From Methylibium sp035762065 (GTDB taxonomy: Bacteria; Pseudomonadota; Gammaproteobacteria; Burkholderiales; Burkholderiaceae_C): 64,000 bases of DNA. Both the position numbers and the translations under genes were made by a program. Below the pieces are notes generated by a model that did not search any database, was not told the origin of the DNA, and worked only from the letters and a program-made list of their open reading frames with translations. Positions 48,311 through 57,253 of this stretch are shown piece by piece. Within the stretch, counting starts at the first letter, position 1. Every line of letters starts with the position of its first letter. Location: assembly GCF_035762065.1 (NCBI RefSeq), contig NZ_DASTPW010000020.1, positions 1 through 64,000 of the forward strand, given 5' to 3'.

Positions 48311-49123
48311 ATGTCCCCGTCTGCGCTCTCCCTGCGCGCCACGCTCGCGCATCCTGCTTATCGTGAAGCGGTCCGCGAGATGTCCGGCGTCTCGCTCGGC
48401 ATCGCTGCGTGGGGGCTCGTGACCGGCGTGGCGATGGTCAAGAGCGGCCTCGGCGTGCCGCTCGCGCTGCTGATGAGCTTCACCGTCTACGCCGGCAGCG
48501 CACAGCTTGCGACGCTGCCGCTGATCGCGCTCGGCGCGCCGATCTGGGTCATCTGGACGACGGCCTTCTGCGTCAACCTGCGCTTCGTGATCTTCAGCGC
48601 GCAGTGGCGGCCCTACTTCATGCGCTACCGGCTGCGCGCGCGGCTGCTGCTCGGCTACGTGGCCGGCGACATCAACTACGTGCTGTTCATGAAGCGCTTC
48701 GCCGAGCCGGGCGGTGCGCCGCCGAAGTCGGCCGACGGGCAGATCGAGTACTTCCTCGGTGGCGCGAGCGTGAACTACCTTGCGTGGCAGGTGCCGTCGG
48801 TGCTCGGCATCCTGCTGGCCGACGTGATCCCGACGCACTGGGGGCTGGCCTTCGCCGGCACGCTGGCGCTGCTCGGGCTGACGTACTCGCTGGTGTCCGA
48901 CCGCGCGACGGTGATCGCGGCGGTCGTCGCCGGCGCCGCGGCGGTGGCCGCCTTCGCGCTGCCGTTCAAGCTGCACATCGTCGTCGCGATCGCCGCGGCG
49001 GTCTGCGTCGGCCTGTTCATCGACGGCGACGGCGACGCCAGCCGCCGCCTGCGCGCCTGGCTCGAGCGTCGCCCGGACACCGGGCCGCCGGCCGGCAGAA
49101 CCGAAGCGAGGTGTGCGCAATGA
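48311..49123 (+). CDS. azlC: AzlC-family transporter subunit
   Basis: A 270-aa inner-membrane protein of the AzlC (branched-chain amino-acid exporter) family with several predicted helices, starting MSPSALSLRATLAHP. The family-like segments are GVSLGIAAWGLVTGVAMVKSGL, FTVYAGSAQLATLPLIALGAP and WTTAFCVNLRFVIFSAQWRPY. It overlaps the azlD-like gene by ATGA (49120-49123). AzlCD pairs export branched-chain amino acids or azaleucine; substrate here is unproven. Confidence 0.88.
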   Translation: MSPSALSLRATLAHPAYREAVREMSGVSLGIAAWGLVTGVAMVKSGLGVPLALLMSFTVYAGSAQLATLPLIALGAPIWVIWTTAFCVNLRFVIFSAQWRPYFMRYRLRARLLLGYVAGDINYVLFMKRFAEPGGAPPKSADGQIEYFLGGASVNYLAWQVPSVLGILLADVIPTHWGLAFAGTLALLGLTYSLVSDRATVIAAVVAGAAAVAAFALPFKLHIVVAIAAAVCVGLFIDGDGDASRRLRAWLERRPDTGPPAGRTEARCAQ

Positions 49124-49470
49124 CCGGGTTGCCGATGAGCACCGGCGAGATCCTGCTGACCTTCGCCGGCCTGACCGTGATCACCGTCGTCACGCGCTGC
49201 TTCTTCTTCCTGTCCGAGCGCGAGCTGGTGCTGCCCGCCTGGGTGCAGCGTGGGCTGCGCTACGCGCCGCTGGCCGCGCTGGCGGCGGTGGTGGTGCCCG
49301 AGATCACGATGAGCGCCGGCCGCTTCGTCACCGAGCCCTGGCTCGATCCGCGCACCTACGCCGCGGCGGCCGGCAGCGCCTGGTTCTTCTGGCGGCGCGG
49401 CATCCTCGGCACGATCGTCGTCGGCATGGCGGTGCTGCTGGTGCTCAAGCTCGGCTTCGGGCTCGGCTGA
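49120..49470 (+). CDS. azlD: AzlD-family transporter subunit
   Basis: A 116-aa hydrophobic partner of AzlC, coupled through ATGA overlap. Four helices are visible (about residues 8-27, 45-62, 68-85, 95-113), with RCFFFLSERELVLPAWVQRGLRYAPLAALAAVV as the family core. Its short length and the overlap support the AzlC/AzlD pair assignment. It ends 57 bases ahead of pgk. A likely pgk ribosome binding site, GAAGGAGCAAG, lies in the gap. Confidence 0.88.
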   Translation: MTGLPMSTGEILLTFAGLTVITVVTRCFFFLSERELVLPAWVQRGLRYAPLAALAAVVVPEITMSAGRFVTEPWLDPRTYAAAAGSAWFFWRRGILGTIVVGMAVLLVLKLGFGLG

Positions 49471-49527
49471 TGCCGCGGCCGCGCGCTGCGCGGCGGTTCC
49501 ACGTTTTTCTGATCGAAGGAGCAAGGA

Positions 49528-50721
49528 TTGAAGGTTTTGCGTCTCGCCGATCTCGCATCGCAAGGCAGGCTGGCCGGGCAGCGGGTGTTCATCCGCGCCG
49601 ATCTCAACGTCCCCCAGGACGATGCGGGTCGCATCACCGAGGACACCCGCATCCGTGCTTCGGTGCCCTGCATCGAGCTGGCGCTGAAGGCCGGCGCGGC
49701 GGTGATGGTGACCTCGCACCTCGGCCGGCCGACCGAGGGGCAGTTCAAGCCGGAGGACTCGCTCGCGCTGGTGGCCAAGCGCCTCGGCGAGCTGCTGGGC
49801 CGCGAGGTGCCGCTGATCGCGAACTGGGTCGACGGCGTCGAGGTGCGGCCGGGCCAGGTCGTGCTGCTCGAGAACTGCCGCCTGAACAAGGGCGAGAAGA
49901 ACAACGACGAGGCGCTCGCCAGGAAGATGGCCGCGCTGTGCGACGTGTTCGTGCACGACGCCTTCGGCACCGCGCACCGCGCCGAAGCCTCGACCCACGG
50001 CATCGCGCAGTTCGCGAAGACCGCCTGCGCCGGCCCGCTGCTCGCCGCGGAGATCGACGCGATCTCGAAGGCGCTGGCGGCCCCGAAGCGGCCGCTGGTG
50101 GCGATCGTCGCCGGCTCGAAGGTCAGCACCAAGCTCACGATCCTGAAGAGCCTGGCCGAGAAGGTCGACGGCCTCGTCGTCGGCGGCGGCATCGCGAACA
50201 CCTTCATGCTCGCGGCCGGGCTGCCGATCGGCAAGAGCCTCGCCGAAGCGGACCTCGTGAACGAGGCCAAGTCGGTGATCGAAGCGATGGCCGCGCGCGG
50301 CGCCGCGGTGCCGATCCCCGTCGACGTGGTCGTCGCGAAGCGCTTCGCGGCCGATGCCGAAGCGACGGTGAAGGACAGCGCCGACGTGGCCGACGACGAC
50401 CTGATCCTCGACATCGGCCCGAAGACCGCCGCGCTGCTGGCGGCGCAGTTGAAAGCCGCCGGCACGATCGTCTGGAACGGCCCGGTCGGCGTGTTCGAGT
50501 TCGACGCCTTCGCGCACGGCACCGAGACGGTCGCGCGCGCGGTCGCGGAGAGCGCGGCCTTCAGCATCGCCGGCGGCGGCGACACGCTGGCCGCAATCGC
50601 GAAGTACGGCATCGAGCGCGACATCGGCTACATCTCGACCGGCGGTGGCGCCTTCCTCGAAGTGCTCGAAGGCAAGACGCTGCCGGCCTTCGAGATCCTC
50701 GCGAAGCGCGCGGCCGCCTGA
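49528..50721 (+). CDS. pgk: phosphoglycerate kinase
   Basis: A 397-aa Pgk, TTG start with GGAG eight bases ahead; an N-terminus MKVLRLADL is normal for this lineage. Motifs are RVFIRADLNVPQDD (N-terminal 3PG site), SHLGRPTEG, LENCRLNKGEKNND, and the ATP-side GPKTAALL and GPVGVFEF. It makes ATP and 3-phosphoglycerate from 1,3-bisphosphoglycerate. It opens the pgk-pyk-fba-purC-purE-purK-Sua5 run. Confidence 0.96.
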   Translation: MKVLRLADLASQGRLAGQRVFIRADLNVPQDDAGRITEDTRIRASVPCIELALKAGAAVMVTSHLGRPTEGQFKPEDSLALVAKRLGELLGREVPLIANWVDGVEVRPGQVVLLENCRLNKGEKNNDEALARKMAALCDVFVHDAFGTAHRAEASTHGIAQFAKTACAGPLLAAEIDAISKALAAPKRPLVAIVAGSKVSTKLTILKSLAEKVDGLVVGGGIANTFMLAAGLPIGKSLAEADLVNEAKSVIEAMAARGAAVPIPVDVVVAKRFAADAEATVKDSADVADDDLILDIGPKTAALLAAQLKAAGTIVWNGPVGVFEFDAFAHGTETVARAVAESAAFSIAGGGDTLAAIAKYGIERDIGYISTGGGAFLEVLEGKTLPAFEILAKRAAA

Positions 50722-50771
50722 ACACCGTCGCGAAGCGACGACATCGAACGAAAACACGAAAGCCCGAGACC

Positions 50772-52247
50772 ATGAGCAGCCTGCCGCCCCCGACGCCCCG
50801 CCCGCGCAACGCCGGCATGCCGCGCGCCACCAAGATCGTCGCGACGCTGGGGCCGGCGTCCTCCACGCCCGAGGTGCTGGAGAGGATGATCCGCGCGGGC
50901 GTCGACGTGGTGCGGCTGAACTTCTCGCACGGCAGCGCGCAGGACCACATCGCGCGGGCGCAGCTGGTGCGCGAGGTCGCGGCGAAGGCGCACAAGGAGG
51001 TCGCGATCATGGCGGACCTCCAGGGCCCGAAGATCCGCGTCGGCAAGTTCGCCGAGGGCAAGGTGATGCTCGAGCCGGGCGCGGCCTTCGTGCTGGACGC
51101 GGCGCGCAGCGAGCCGGGCGACGTGAACGCCGTGGGGCTCGACTACAAGTCGCTGCCGCGCGACGTGAAGCCGGGCGACACGCTGCTGCTCAACGACGGC
51201 TTGATCGTGCTGGTCGTCGACCACATCAGCGCGGAGCAGGTGCACACCTTCGTGAAGGTCGGCGGCGAGCTGTCGAACAACAAGGGCATCAACAAGCAGG
51301 GCGGCGGGCTCACCGCGCCGGCGCTGACCGCGAAGGACATGGAGGACATCAAGACCGCGATGTCCTTTCAGTGCGAGTACCTCGCTGTGAGCTTTCCCAA
51401 GAGCGCGACCGACATGGAGATGGCGCGCCAGCTCGCGAACGTCGCGGGCGAGGCGTATCGGCACAAGCCGGCGCTGATCGCGAAGATTGAGCGCACCGAG
51501 GCGGTGGCGGCGCTGGAGTCGATCCTGAAGGCGAGCGACGGGATCATGGTCGCGCGCGGCGATCTGGCGATCGAGGTCGGCAACGCCGTGGTGCTGGCGC
51601 TGTAGAAACGCATGATCAAGCTGGCGCGCGAGCTCGACCGCGTCGTGATCACAGCGACGCAGATGATGGAGTCGATGATCGTCAACCCGGTGCCGACGCG
51701 GGCCGAGGTCAGCGACGTCGCCAACGCGGTGCTCGACGGGACCGACGCGGTGATGCTCAGCGCCGAGACCGCGGCCGGCAAGTACCCGGTCGAGACGATC
51801 GAGCAGATGGCCGCCATCGCGATCGAGGCCGAGCGCGCCGAGGAAGTGACGCTGGACGCGGACTTCACGTCGAAGCGCTTCGGCCGCATCGATCAGAGCA
51901 TCGCGATGGGCGCGCTGTTCACGGCCCACCACCTGGGCTGCCGGGCGATCGTCGCGCTGACGGAGTCGGGCTCGACCGCGCTGTGGATGAGCCGGCACAA
52001 GATCCACGTGCCGATCTACGCGCTGACCTCCCAGCCCGGCAGCCTGCGTCGCATGAGCCTGTACCGCAACGTCAGGCCGATGCTGATGCCCTCGCTGAAC
52101 GACCGCGACCAGGCGCTGGCGGAGGCGGAGACCCTGCTGGTGCGCCGCGGCGTGCTGAGGCCGGGCGATACGTATGCGATCACTTGCGGCGAGCCGATGG
52201 GTTACCCGGGCGGCACGAACATGATGAAAGTTTGCAGAGTTGGATGA
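50772..52247 (+). pseudogene. pyk: pyruvate kinase interrupted by an in-frame amber codon
   Basis: Reads as a complete pyruvate kinase (491 codons) except for TAG at 51603-51605, codon 278. The N-terminal part has TKIVATLGPAS, LNFSHG and the Mg/PEP site GIMVARGDLAIEVG; right after the stop the frame continues KRMIKLARELDRVVITATQMMESM and TALTAETAAGKYP-type AVMLSAETAAGKYPVETI to the C-terminal allosteric domain. In relatives this site reads VPALQKRMI, so TAG replaces CAG by one C-to-T change; the preceding codons (GTG GTG CTG) also differ from the usual GCG GTG CCG by C-to-T steps. Sequencing error, amber suppression or a true pseudogene are all possible. Confidence 0.85.
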
Positions 52248-52255
52248 CTCTGCGA

Positions 52256-52274
52256 ACTTCGGCGAAGCCGAAGT
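52256..52274 (+). terminator. perfect hairpin after pyk
   Basis: ACTTCGGC (52256-52263) pairs with GCCGAAGT (52267-52274) across the loop GAA, starting eight bases after the pyk stop. There is no T-run, so it may end the pgk-pyk transcript by a rho-dependent or processing route. The rest of the 186-base gap before fba holds no gene I can support. Confidence 0.4.
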
Positions 52275-52433
52275 CTGTCGAGTGGGCTGACTCGCCCGAG
52301 CCAGGGGGGCGTCGCTACGCTTCGCGGCGGAGCGGCCGCCTAAACTTCGGGCACTGCGCCGCCCGGCTCGCGACCGTCTTGGTCCGCCGATTGCCCCCGC
52401 GCCACCGCATTCCCTCGACTTCGGAGTTCCACC

Positions 52434-53498
52434 ATGCCCCTCGTCTCCATGCGCCAGTTGCTCGACCACGCCGCCGAGCAGGGCTACGGCATCCCGGCGT
52501 TCAACGTCAACAACCTCGAGCAGGTGCAGGCGGTGATGGAGGCGGCCAAGGAAGTCGGCGCGCCGGTCATCCTGCAAGCCAGCGCCGGCGCGCGTAAATA
52601 CGCTGGCGAAGCCTTCATCAAGCACCTGATCCAGGCCGCGATCGAGGCCTACCCGACGATCCCGCTGGTGATGCACCAGGACCACGGCCAGAACCCCGAC
52701 GTCTGCAAGGGCGCGATCGACCTGGGTTTCAGCTCGGTGATGATGGACGGCAGCCTCGAGGCCGACGGCAAGACGATCGCGAGCTACGACTACAACGTCG
52801 ACGTGACGAAGAAGGTCGTGGACATGGCGCATGCGCTCGGCGTCACCGTCGAAGGCGAGCTCGGCTGCCTCGGCTCGCTCGAGACGATGAAGGGCGACAA
52901 GGAAGACGGCCACGGCACCGACGCCACCATGACGCGCGAACAGCTGCTGACCGACCCGGAGCAGGCCGCCGACTTCGTCAAGAAGACGCAGCTCGACGCG
53001 CTGGCCATCGCCATCGGCACCAGCCACGGCGCCTACAAGTTCACCCGCAAGCCGACCGGCGACATCCTGGCGATCGACCGCATCAAGGAGATCCACCGCC
53101 GCATCCCGAACACGCACCTGGTGATGCACGGCTCGTCGAGCGTGCCGCAGGAGCTGCTCGAGCAGATCCGCCAGTACGGCGGCCAGATGAAGGAGACGTA
53201 TGGCGTGCCGGTCGAGGAGATCCAGCACGCCATCAAGTTCGGCGTGCGCAAGATCAACATCGACACCGACATCCGCCTCGCCATGACCGGCGCGGTGCGC
53301 GAATTCATGGCAAAGAACCCGGAGAAGTTCGACGCGCGCGAATGGCTGAAGCCCGCGCGCGAGGCCGCGAAGAAGATCTGCCGCCAGCGCTACGTCGAGT
53401 TCGGCTGCGAGGGCCAGGCCGGCAAGATCAAGGGCGAGAGCCTGCAGGTCGTCGCCGGCAAGTACGCGAAGGGCGCGCTCGCGCAGGTGGTCGCCTGA
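52434..53498 (+). CDS. fba: class II fructose-bisphosphate aldolase
   Basis: A 354-aa zinc aldolase starting MPLVSMRQLLDHAAEQGYGIPAFNV. Zinc ligands are in MHQDHG (about residues 81-86) and later HGSSSVPQELL, and EGELGCLGSLET is the class II signature region. The C-terminal segments IQHAIKFGVRKINIDTDIRLAMT and ICRQRYVEFGCEGQA are typical of the CbbA/FbaA branch found in beta-proteobacteria. It converts fructose 1,6-bisphosphate to triose phosphates and is followed by purC after 14 bases. Confidence 0.96.
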   Translation: MPLVSMRQLLDHAAEQGYGIPAFNVNNLEQVQAVMEAAKEVGAPVILQASAGARKYAGEAFIKHLIQAAIEAYPTIPLVMHQDHGQNPDVCKGAIDLGFSSVMMDGSLEADGKTIASYDYNVDVTKKVVDMAHALGVTVEGELGCLGSLETMKGDKEDGHGTDATMTREQLLTDPEQAADFVKKTQLDALAIAIGTSHGAYKFTRKPTGDILAIDRIKEIHRRIPNTHLVMHGSSSVPQELLEQIRQYGGQMKETYGVPVEEIQHAIKFGVRKINIDTDIRLAMTGAVREFMAKNPEKFDAREWLKPAREAAKKICRQRYVEFGCEGQAGKIKGESLQVVAGKYAKGALAQVVA

Positions 53499-53512
53499 TC
53501 CCCGGGGCTGCC

Positions 53513-54427
53513 GTGGGTACCAGCGCGCCGCTGCTGCAGTCGTCGATCGCCTCGCTGCCGCTGGTCGCGCGCGGCAAGGTCCGGGACAACTACGCGGTCG
53601 GCGCGGAGCGGCTGTTGATGGTCGCGAGCGACCGCTTGAGCGCCTTCGACGTGGTCATGGGCGAGCCGATCCCCGGCAAGGGCGAGCTGCTGACGCAGAT
53701 GGCGCTGTTCTGGTTCGAGCGGCTCGGGCGGATCGTCCCGAACCATCTGACCGGCGATGCGCCGGAGAGCGTCGTCACGCCGGCCGAGCGGGCGCAGGTC
53801 GCGGGCCGCTCGATGCTGGTCAAGCGGCTGACGCCGGTGCCCATCGAGGCGGTGGTGCGCGGCCACCTCGCCGGCTCGGGCTGGAAGGAATACCGCGACA
53901 GCGGCAGCGTCTGCGGCGTCGAGCTGCCGAAGGGCCTGGGCAACGCCGCGAAGCTGCCCGAGCCGATCTTCACGCCGGCAACCAAGGCCGAGGCCGGGCA
54001 CCACGACGAGAACATCTCCTTCGACCAGGCCGCCTTCCTGATCGGCCGCCCGCTGGCCGAGCAGATCCGCGACATCTCGATCCGGCTGTACGAGGAAGCC
54101 GCCGCCTACGCCGCGACGCGCGGTCTCGTCATCGCCGACACCAAGTTCGAGTTCGGCCTGGACGCCGACGGGCAGCTCACGCTGATGGACGAGGTGCTGA
54201 CGCCGGACTCGTCGCGCTACTGGCCGGCCGACGGCTGGGCCGAGGCGGTCACCACGGGCACCAACCCGCCGAGCTTCGACAAGCAGTTCGTGCGCGACTG
54301 GCTGGAGGCGGTGCGCGTCGACGGCCAGCCCTGGAACAAGCAGGCGCCGGCGCCGGCGCTGCCGGCCGAGGTGGTCGAGCGGACGGCGGCGAAGTACCGC
54401 GAAGCGTTCGAGCGGCTGCGCGGCTGA
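53513..54427 (+). CDS. purC: SAICAR synthase
   Basis: A 304-aa phosphoribosylaminoimidazole-succinocarboxamide synthase with GTG start, 14 bases after fba. It starts VGTSAPLLQSSI, then GKVRDNYAVGAERLLMVASDRLSAFDVVMGEPIPGKG, VRGHLAGSGWKEY and DTKFEFGLD; the C-terminal VLTPDSSRYWPADGW is conserved in the family. It joins CAIR and aspartate with ATP in de novo purine synthesis. It converges with the thioredoxin-fold gene. Confidence 0.96.
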   Translation: MGTSAPLLQSSIASLPLVARGKVRDNYAVGAERLLMVASDRLSAFDVVMGEPIPGKGELLTQMALFWFERLGRIVPNHLTGDAPESVVTPAERAQVAGRSMLVKRLTPVPIEAVVRGHLAGSGWKEYRDSGSVCGVELPKGLGNAAKLPEPIFTPATKAEAGHHDENISFDQAAFLIGRPLAEQIRDISIRLYEEAAAYAATRGLVIADTKFEFGLDADGQLTLMDEVLTPDSSRYWPADGWAEAVTTGTNPPSFDKQFVRDWLEAVRVDGQPWNKQAPAPALPAEVVERTAAKYREAFERLRG

Positions 54428-54465
54428 AAGCCGGGCGGCTTCGGGCGACGCGCGGCTGAGCCGCG

Positions 54466-55434
54466 TCAGAACAGCGCCATGCTGAGCTTGCGCCGGTAGG
54501 CATCGACGACGGGATCGGTCGGCACCACGGTCGCCTTGCCCGCCAGCTCCAGCGTGCCGGTCTTCGCGGTCGCCGCCGCGGCCTTCGGCACCGGCTTCGT
54601 CATCAGCTCGAGGATCGCGACGTAGAGCTTGCGGGCGCGCTGGTCGCCCCACTCCTTGTCGCGCATCAGGATCTCGAGCAGCTCGTCCATCGCCTCGGTC
54701 GGGTGGCCGCCGGCAAGCTGGCGTTGGGCGCGTTCGAAGCGGGCGTCGAAGTCGCGCTTGTTGGCGGCGATGGCGGCGGCCAGCGCGTCGGTGCCGCGGC
54801 CGCGGGCCGCGGCCGCATGCGCTTCGAGCAGCATGCCGAGCGCCGCGGCGCGCGCATCGACCGGCAGGCCTGCCCGTGCGTTCGCGTCGGCCTTCTGCGC
54901 CAGCGGCTCGTGATGGCGCTGCGCGTCCTCCAGCCGCTTCGCGTCGATCAGCTGCTTGACGAGCTCGGCCCGGATCGCGTCGTCGCCGGGCGCGGTCGCG
55001 AGCGCGTGTTCGAGCTTCTCGATCGCCGCCGTCGTGTCGCCCTCGGCCGCGAGCTGCTCGGCCTCTTCGGCTTCCTCCTCGGCTTCCGCCGCGTCGGCGC
55101 TCGGCACGTGCTTGTCGAGGAAGGCGCGGATCTGCGCTTCGGGCAGGGCGCCGACGAAGCCGTCGACCGGCTGGCCGCCGACGAACATCACGCAAAACGG
55201 GATCGAGCGCACGCCGAAGGCCTGGCTGAGCTGGCCGGCGATCTCGGGCTCCTCGTCGCTGTTGAGCTTGGCGAGCAGGAAGCGGCCGGCGTAGGCGGTT
55301 TCCAGCTTCTCGAGCACCGGGCTCAGCGACTTGCACGGCCCGCACCAGGGCGCCCAGATGTCGAGCAGCACCGGCGTCTGCACCGAGGCGCGGATCAGTT
55401 CGGGTTCGAAGTTCTCGAGGGTGATGTCGATCAT
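54466..55434 (-). CDS. thioredoxin-fold TPR protein (YbbN/CnoX-like)
   Basis: A 322-aa protein on the minus strand. The thioredoxin domain (residues 1-110) has WAPWCGPC at residues 27-34 (Cys31 and Cys34) and a cis-Pro region SIPFCVMFVGGQPVDGFVG. A Glu-rich linker (about residues 112-135) leads to TPR-like helices (AIEKLEHALATAPGDDAIRAELV, MDELLEILMRDKEWGDQRARKLYVAILELM). The layout is that of YbbN/CnoX, a chaperone-holdase that hands clients to DnaK and GroEL. It lies opposite the purC and purE genes. Confidence 0.88.
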   Translation of the reverse strand: MIDITLENFEPELIRASVQTPVLLDIWAPWCGPCKSLSPVLEKLETAYAGRFLLAKLNSDEEPEIAGQLSQAFGVRSIPFCVMFVGGQPVDGFVGALPEAQIRAFLDKHVPSADAAEAEEEAEEAEQLAAEGDTTAAIEKLEHALATAPGDDAIRAELVKQLIDAKRLEDAQRHHEPLAQKADANARAGLPVDARAAALGMLLEAHAAAARGRGTDALAAAIAANKRDFDARFERAQRQLAGGHPTEAMDELLEILMRDKEWGDQRARKLYVAILELMTKPVPKAAAATAKTGTLELAGKATVVPTDPVVDAYRRKLSMALF

Positions 55435-55531
55435 CGTGAGGTCCGTGGAGGACGAGGCGTCGCGGCCTTCGCCGAAAGGCCGGCTCCTACAATTCGCGCC
55501 TTCGCCGAGGTGGCCGAGACGAGGAGTGACG

Positions 55532-56044
55532 GTGGTTGCAGCGACGCCGCAGGCGCAGCCGGTGGTCGGTGTGGTGATGGGCTCCGCGAGCGATTGGGAG
55601 GTCATGCAACACGCCGTCGCGATTCTCACCGAGTTCGCCGTGCCCTTCGAGGCGCAGGTGCTGTCGGCGCACCGCATGCCCGACGAGATGTTCCGCTACG
55701 CCGAAGCCGCGCGCGGCCGCGGTCTCGCGGCGGTGATCGCCGGCGCCGGCGGCGCCGCGCACCTGCCGGGCATGCTGGCCGCGAAGACCACGGTGCCGGT
55801 GCTCGGCGTGCCGGTGCCCGGCAAGCACCTGCAAGGCGTCGATGCGCTGCACAGCATCGTGCAGATGCCCAGGGGCGTGCCGGTCGCCACCTTCGCGATC
55901 GGCGCGGCCGGCGCGGCGAACGCGGCGCTGTTCGCGGTGGCGCTGCTCGCGCGCGGCGACGAGGCGATGCGCGCGAAGCTCGACGACTTCCGGCGTCGCC
56001 AGCACGAGACCGCCCTCTCGCAGACCGCTGAGCTGCGCCCGTGA
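55532..56044 (+). CDS. purE: N5-carboxyaminoimidazole ribonucleotide mutase
   Basis: A 170-aa class I PurE with GTG start at 55532; GAGGAG is at 55521-55526 and a GTG at 55526 is an alternative. The core is VGVVMGSASDWEVMQHAVAIL, VLSAHRMPDEM (catalytic His) and IAGAGGAAHLPGMLAAKTTVPVLGVPVPG. It converts N5-CAIR to CAIR in purine synthesis. It overlaps purK by GTGA (56041-56044), so the two are translated together, as their consecutive reactions suggest. A 97-base gap separates it from the YbbN-like gene, which diverges. Confidence 0.93.
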   Translation: MVAATPQAQPVVGVVMGSASDWEVMQHAVAILTEFAVPFEAQVLSAHRMPDEMFRYAEAARGRGLAAVIAGAGGAAHLPGMLAAKTTVPVLGVPVPGKHLQGVDALHSIVQMPRGVPVATFAIGAAGAANAALFAVALLARGDEAMRAKLDDFRRRQHETALSQTAELRP

Positions 56045-57246
56045 CCGCCTTCAAGACGATCCTGCCCGCGGCCAGCGACGCGGGCGCCCAGGCGACGACG
56101 CTCGGCGTGATGGGCGGCGGCCAGCTCGGCCGCATGTTCGTGCACGCCGCGCAGCGCCTGGGCTACTTCACCGCGGTGCTCGACCCCGACGTCGCGAGCC
56201 CTGCCGGCCTCGTCTCGCACGTGCACGTGCAGGCCGACTACCTCGACGAACAAGGCCTTGCGCAGATGCTGCGGCGCTGCGCGGCGATCACCACCGAGTT
56301 CGAGAACGTCCCGGCGGGCGCGCTCGCGACGCTGGGCGCGCACCTGCCGACGGCGCCCGGCGCCGAGGCGGTCGCGGTGTGCCAGGACCGCGCCAAGGAG
56401 AAGCGGCACTTCCTGCGCTGCGGCGTCGACTGCGCGCCGCATGCGCCGGTCGAAACCGAAGGGCAGCTGGCCGCGGTCGACGCGAGCCTGCTGCCGGGCA
56501 TCCTCAAGACCGCGCGGCTCGGCTACGACGGCAAGGGCCAGGTCACGGTGCGCACGCGCGACGAACTCGCGGCGGCCTGGGACGCGCTCGGGCGCGTGCC
56601 CTGCATCCTCGAGCGGCGGCTCGCGCTGGCGTTCGAGATCAGCGTGATCCTCGCGCGCGGCGCCGACGGCACCACGGTCGAGCTGCCGGTGCAGCGCAAC
56701 CTGCATCGCGACGGCGTGCTCGCGGTGACCACCGTGCCGGCGCCCGGCGTCGACACCGCGCTCGCGGCGCAGGCCGTCGACGCGGCCCGGCGCATCGCCG
56801 CCGGGCTGCATTACGTCGGCGTGCTGTGCGTCGAGTTCTTCGTCCTCGACGAGGCCGCGGCGGGCGCCCGCCTCGTCGCCAACGAGATGGCGCCGCGCCC
56901 GCACAACTCCGGCCACTACAGCCTCGACGCCTGCGACGTCTCGCAGTTCGAGCTGCAGGTGCGCTGCATGACCGGCCTGCCGCTGGTCGCGCCGCGCCTG
57001 CACGCGCCGGCGGTGATGCTCAACCTGCTCGGCGACCTCTGGTTCGCCGCGGACGGCACCGAGCGCACGCCCGCCTGGGCCGGCGTGCTCGCGCTGCCCG
57101 GCGCGCATCTGCACCTGTACGGCAAGAGTTCCGCACGGCGCGGCCGCAAGATGGGCCACCTGACGCTGACCGCGGCGACGCCCGAGGCGGCGCTCGCCGT
57201 CGCGCGGCAGGCGGCGCAGATCCTCGGCCTGCCGGCGCCGGGCTGA
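56041..57246 (+). CDS. purK: N5-carboxyaminoimidazole ribonucleotide synthase
   Basis: A 401-aa ATP-grasp PurK. TLGVMGGGQLGRMFVHAAQRLGY is the N-terminal domain, TEFENVPAGAL the loop, ILKTARLGYDGKGQVTV the ATP-grasp centre, and FVLDEAAAGARLVANEMAPRPHNSGHYS the ATP/Mg region. It carboxylates AIR with ATP and bicarbonate. GTG start overlaps the purE stop. It precedes the Sua5 gene by seven bases. Confidence 0.95.
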   Translation: MTAFKTILPAASDAGAQATTLGVMGGGQLGRMFVHAAQRLGYFTAVLDPDVASPAGLVSHVHVQADYLDEQGLAQMLRRCAAITTEFENVPAGALATLGAHLPTAPGAEAVAVCQDRAKEKRHFLRCGVDCAPHAPVETEGQLAAVDASLLPGILKTARLGYDGKGQVTVRTRDELAAAWDALGRVPCILERRLALAFEISVILARGADGTTVELPVQRNLHRDGVLAVTTVPAPGVDTALAAQAVDAARRIAAGLHYVGVLCVEFFVLDEAAAGARLVANEMAPRPHNSGHYSLDACDVSQFELQVRCMTGLPLVAPRLHAPAVMLNLLGDLWFAADGTERTPAWAGVLALPGAHLHLYGKSSARRGRKMGHLTLTAATPEAALAVARQAAQILGLPAPG

Positions 57247-57253
57247 TCCCGCG

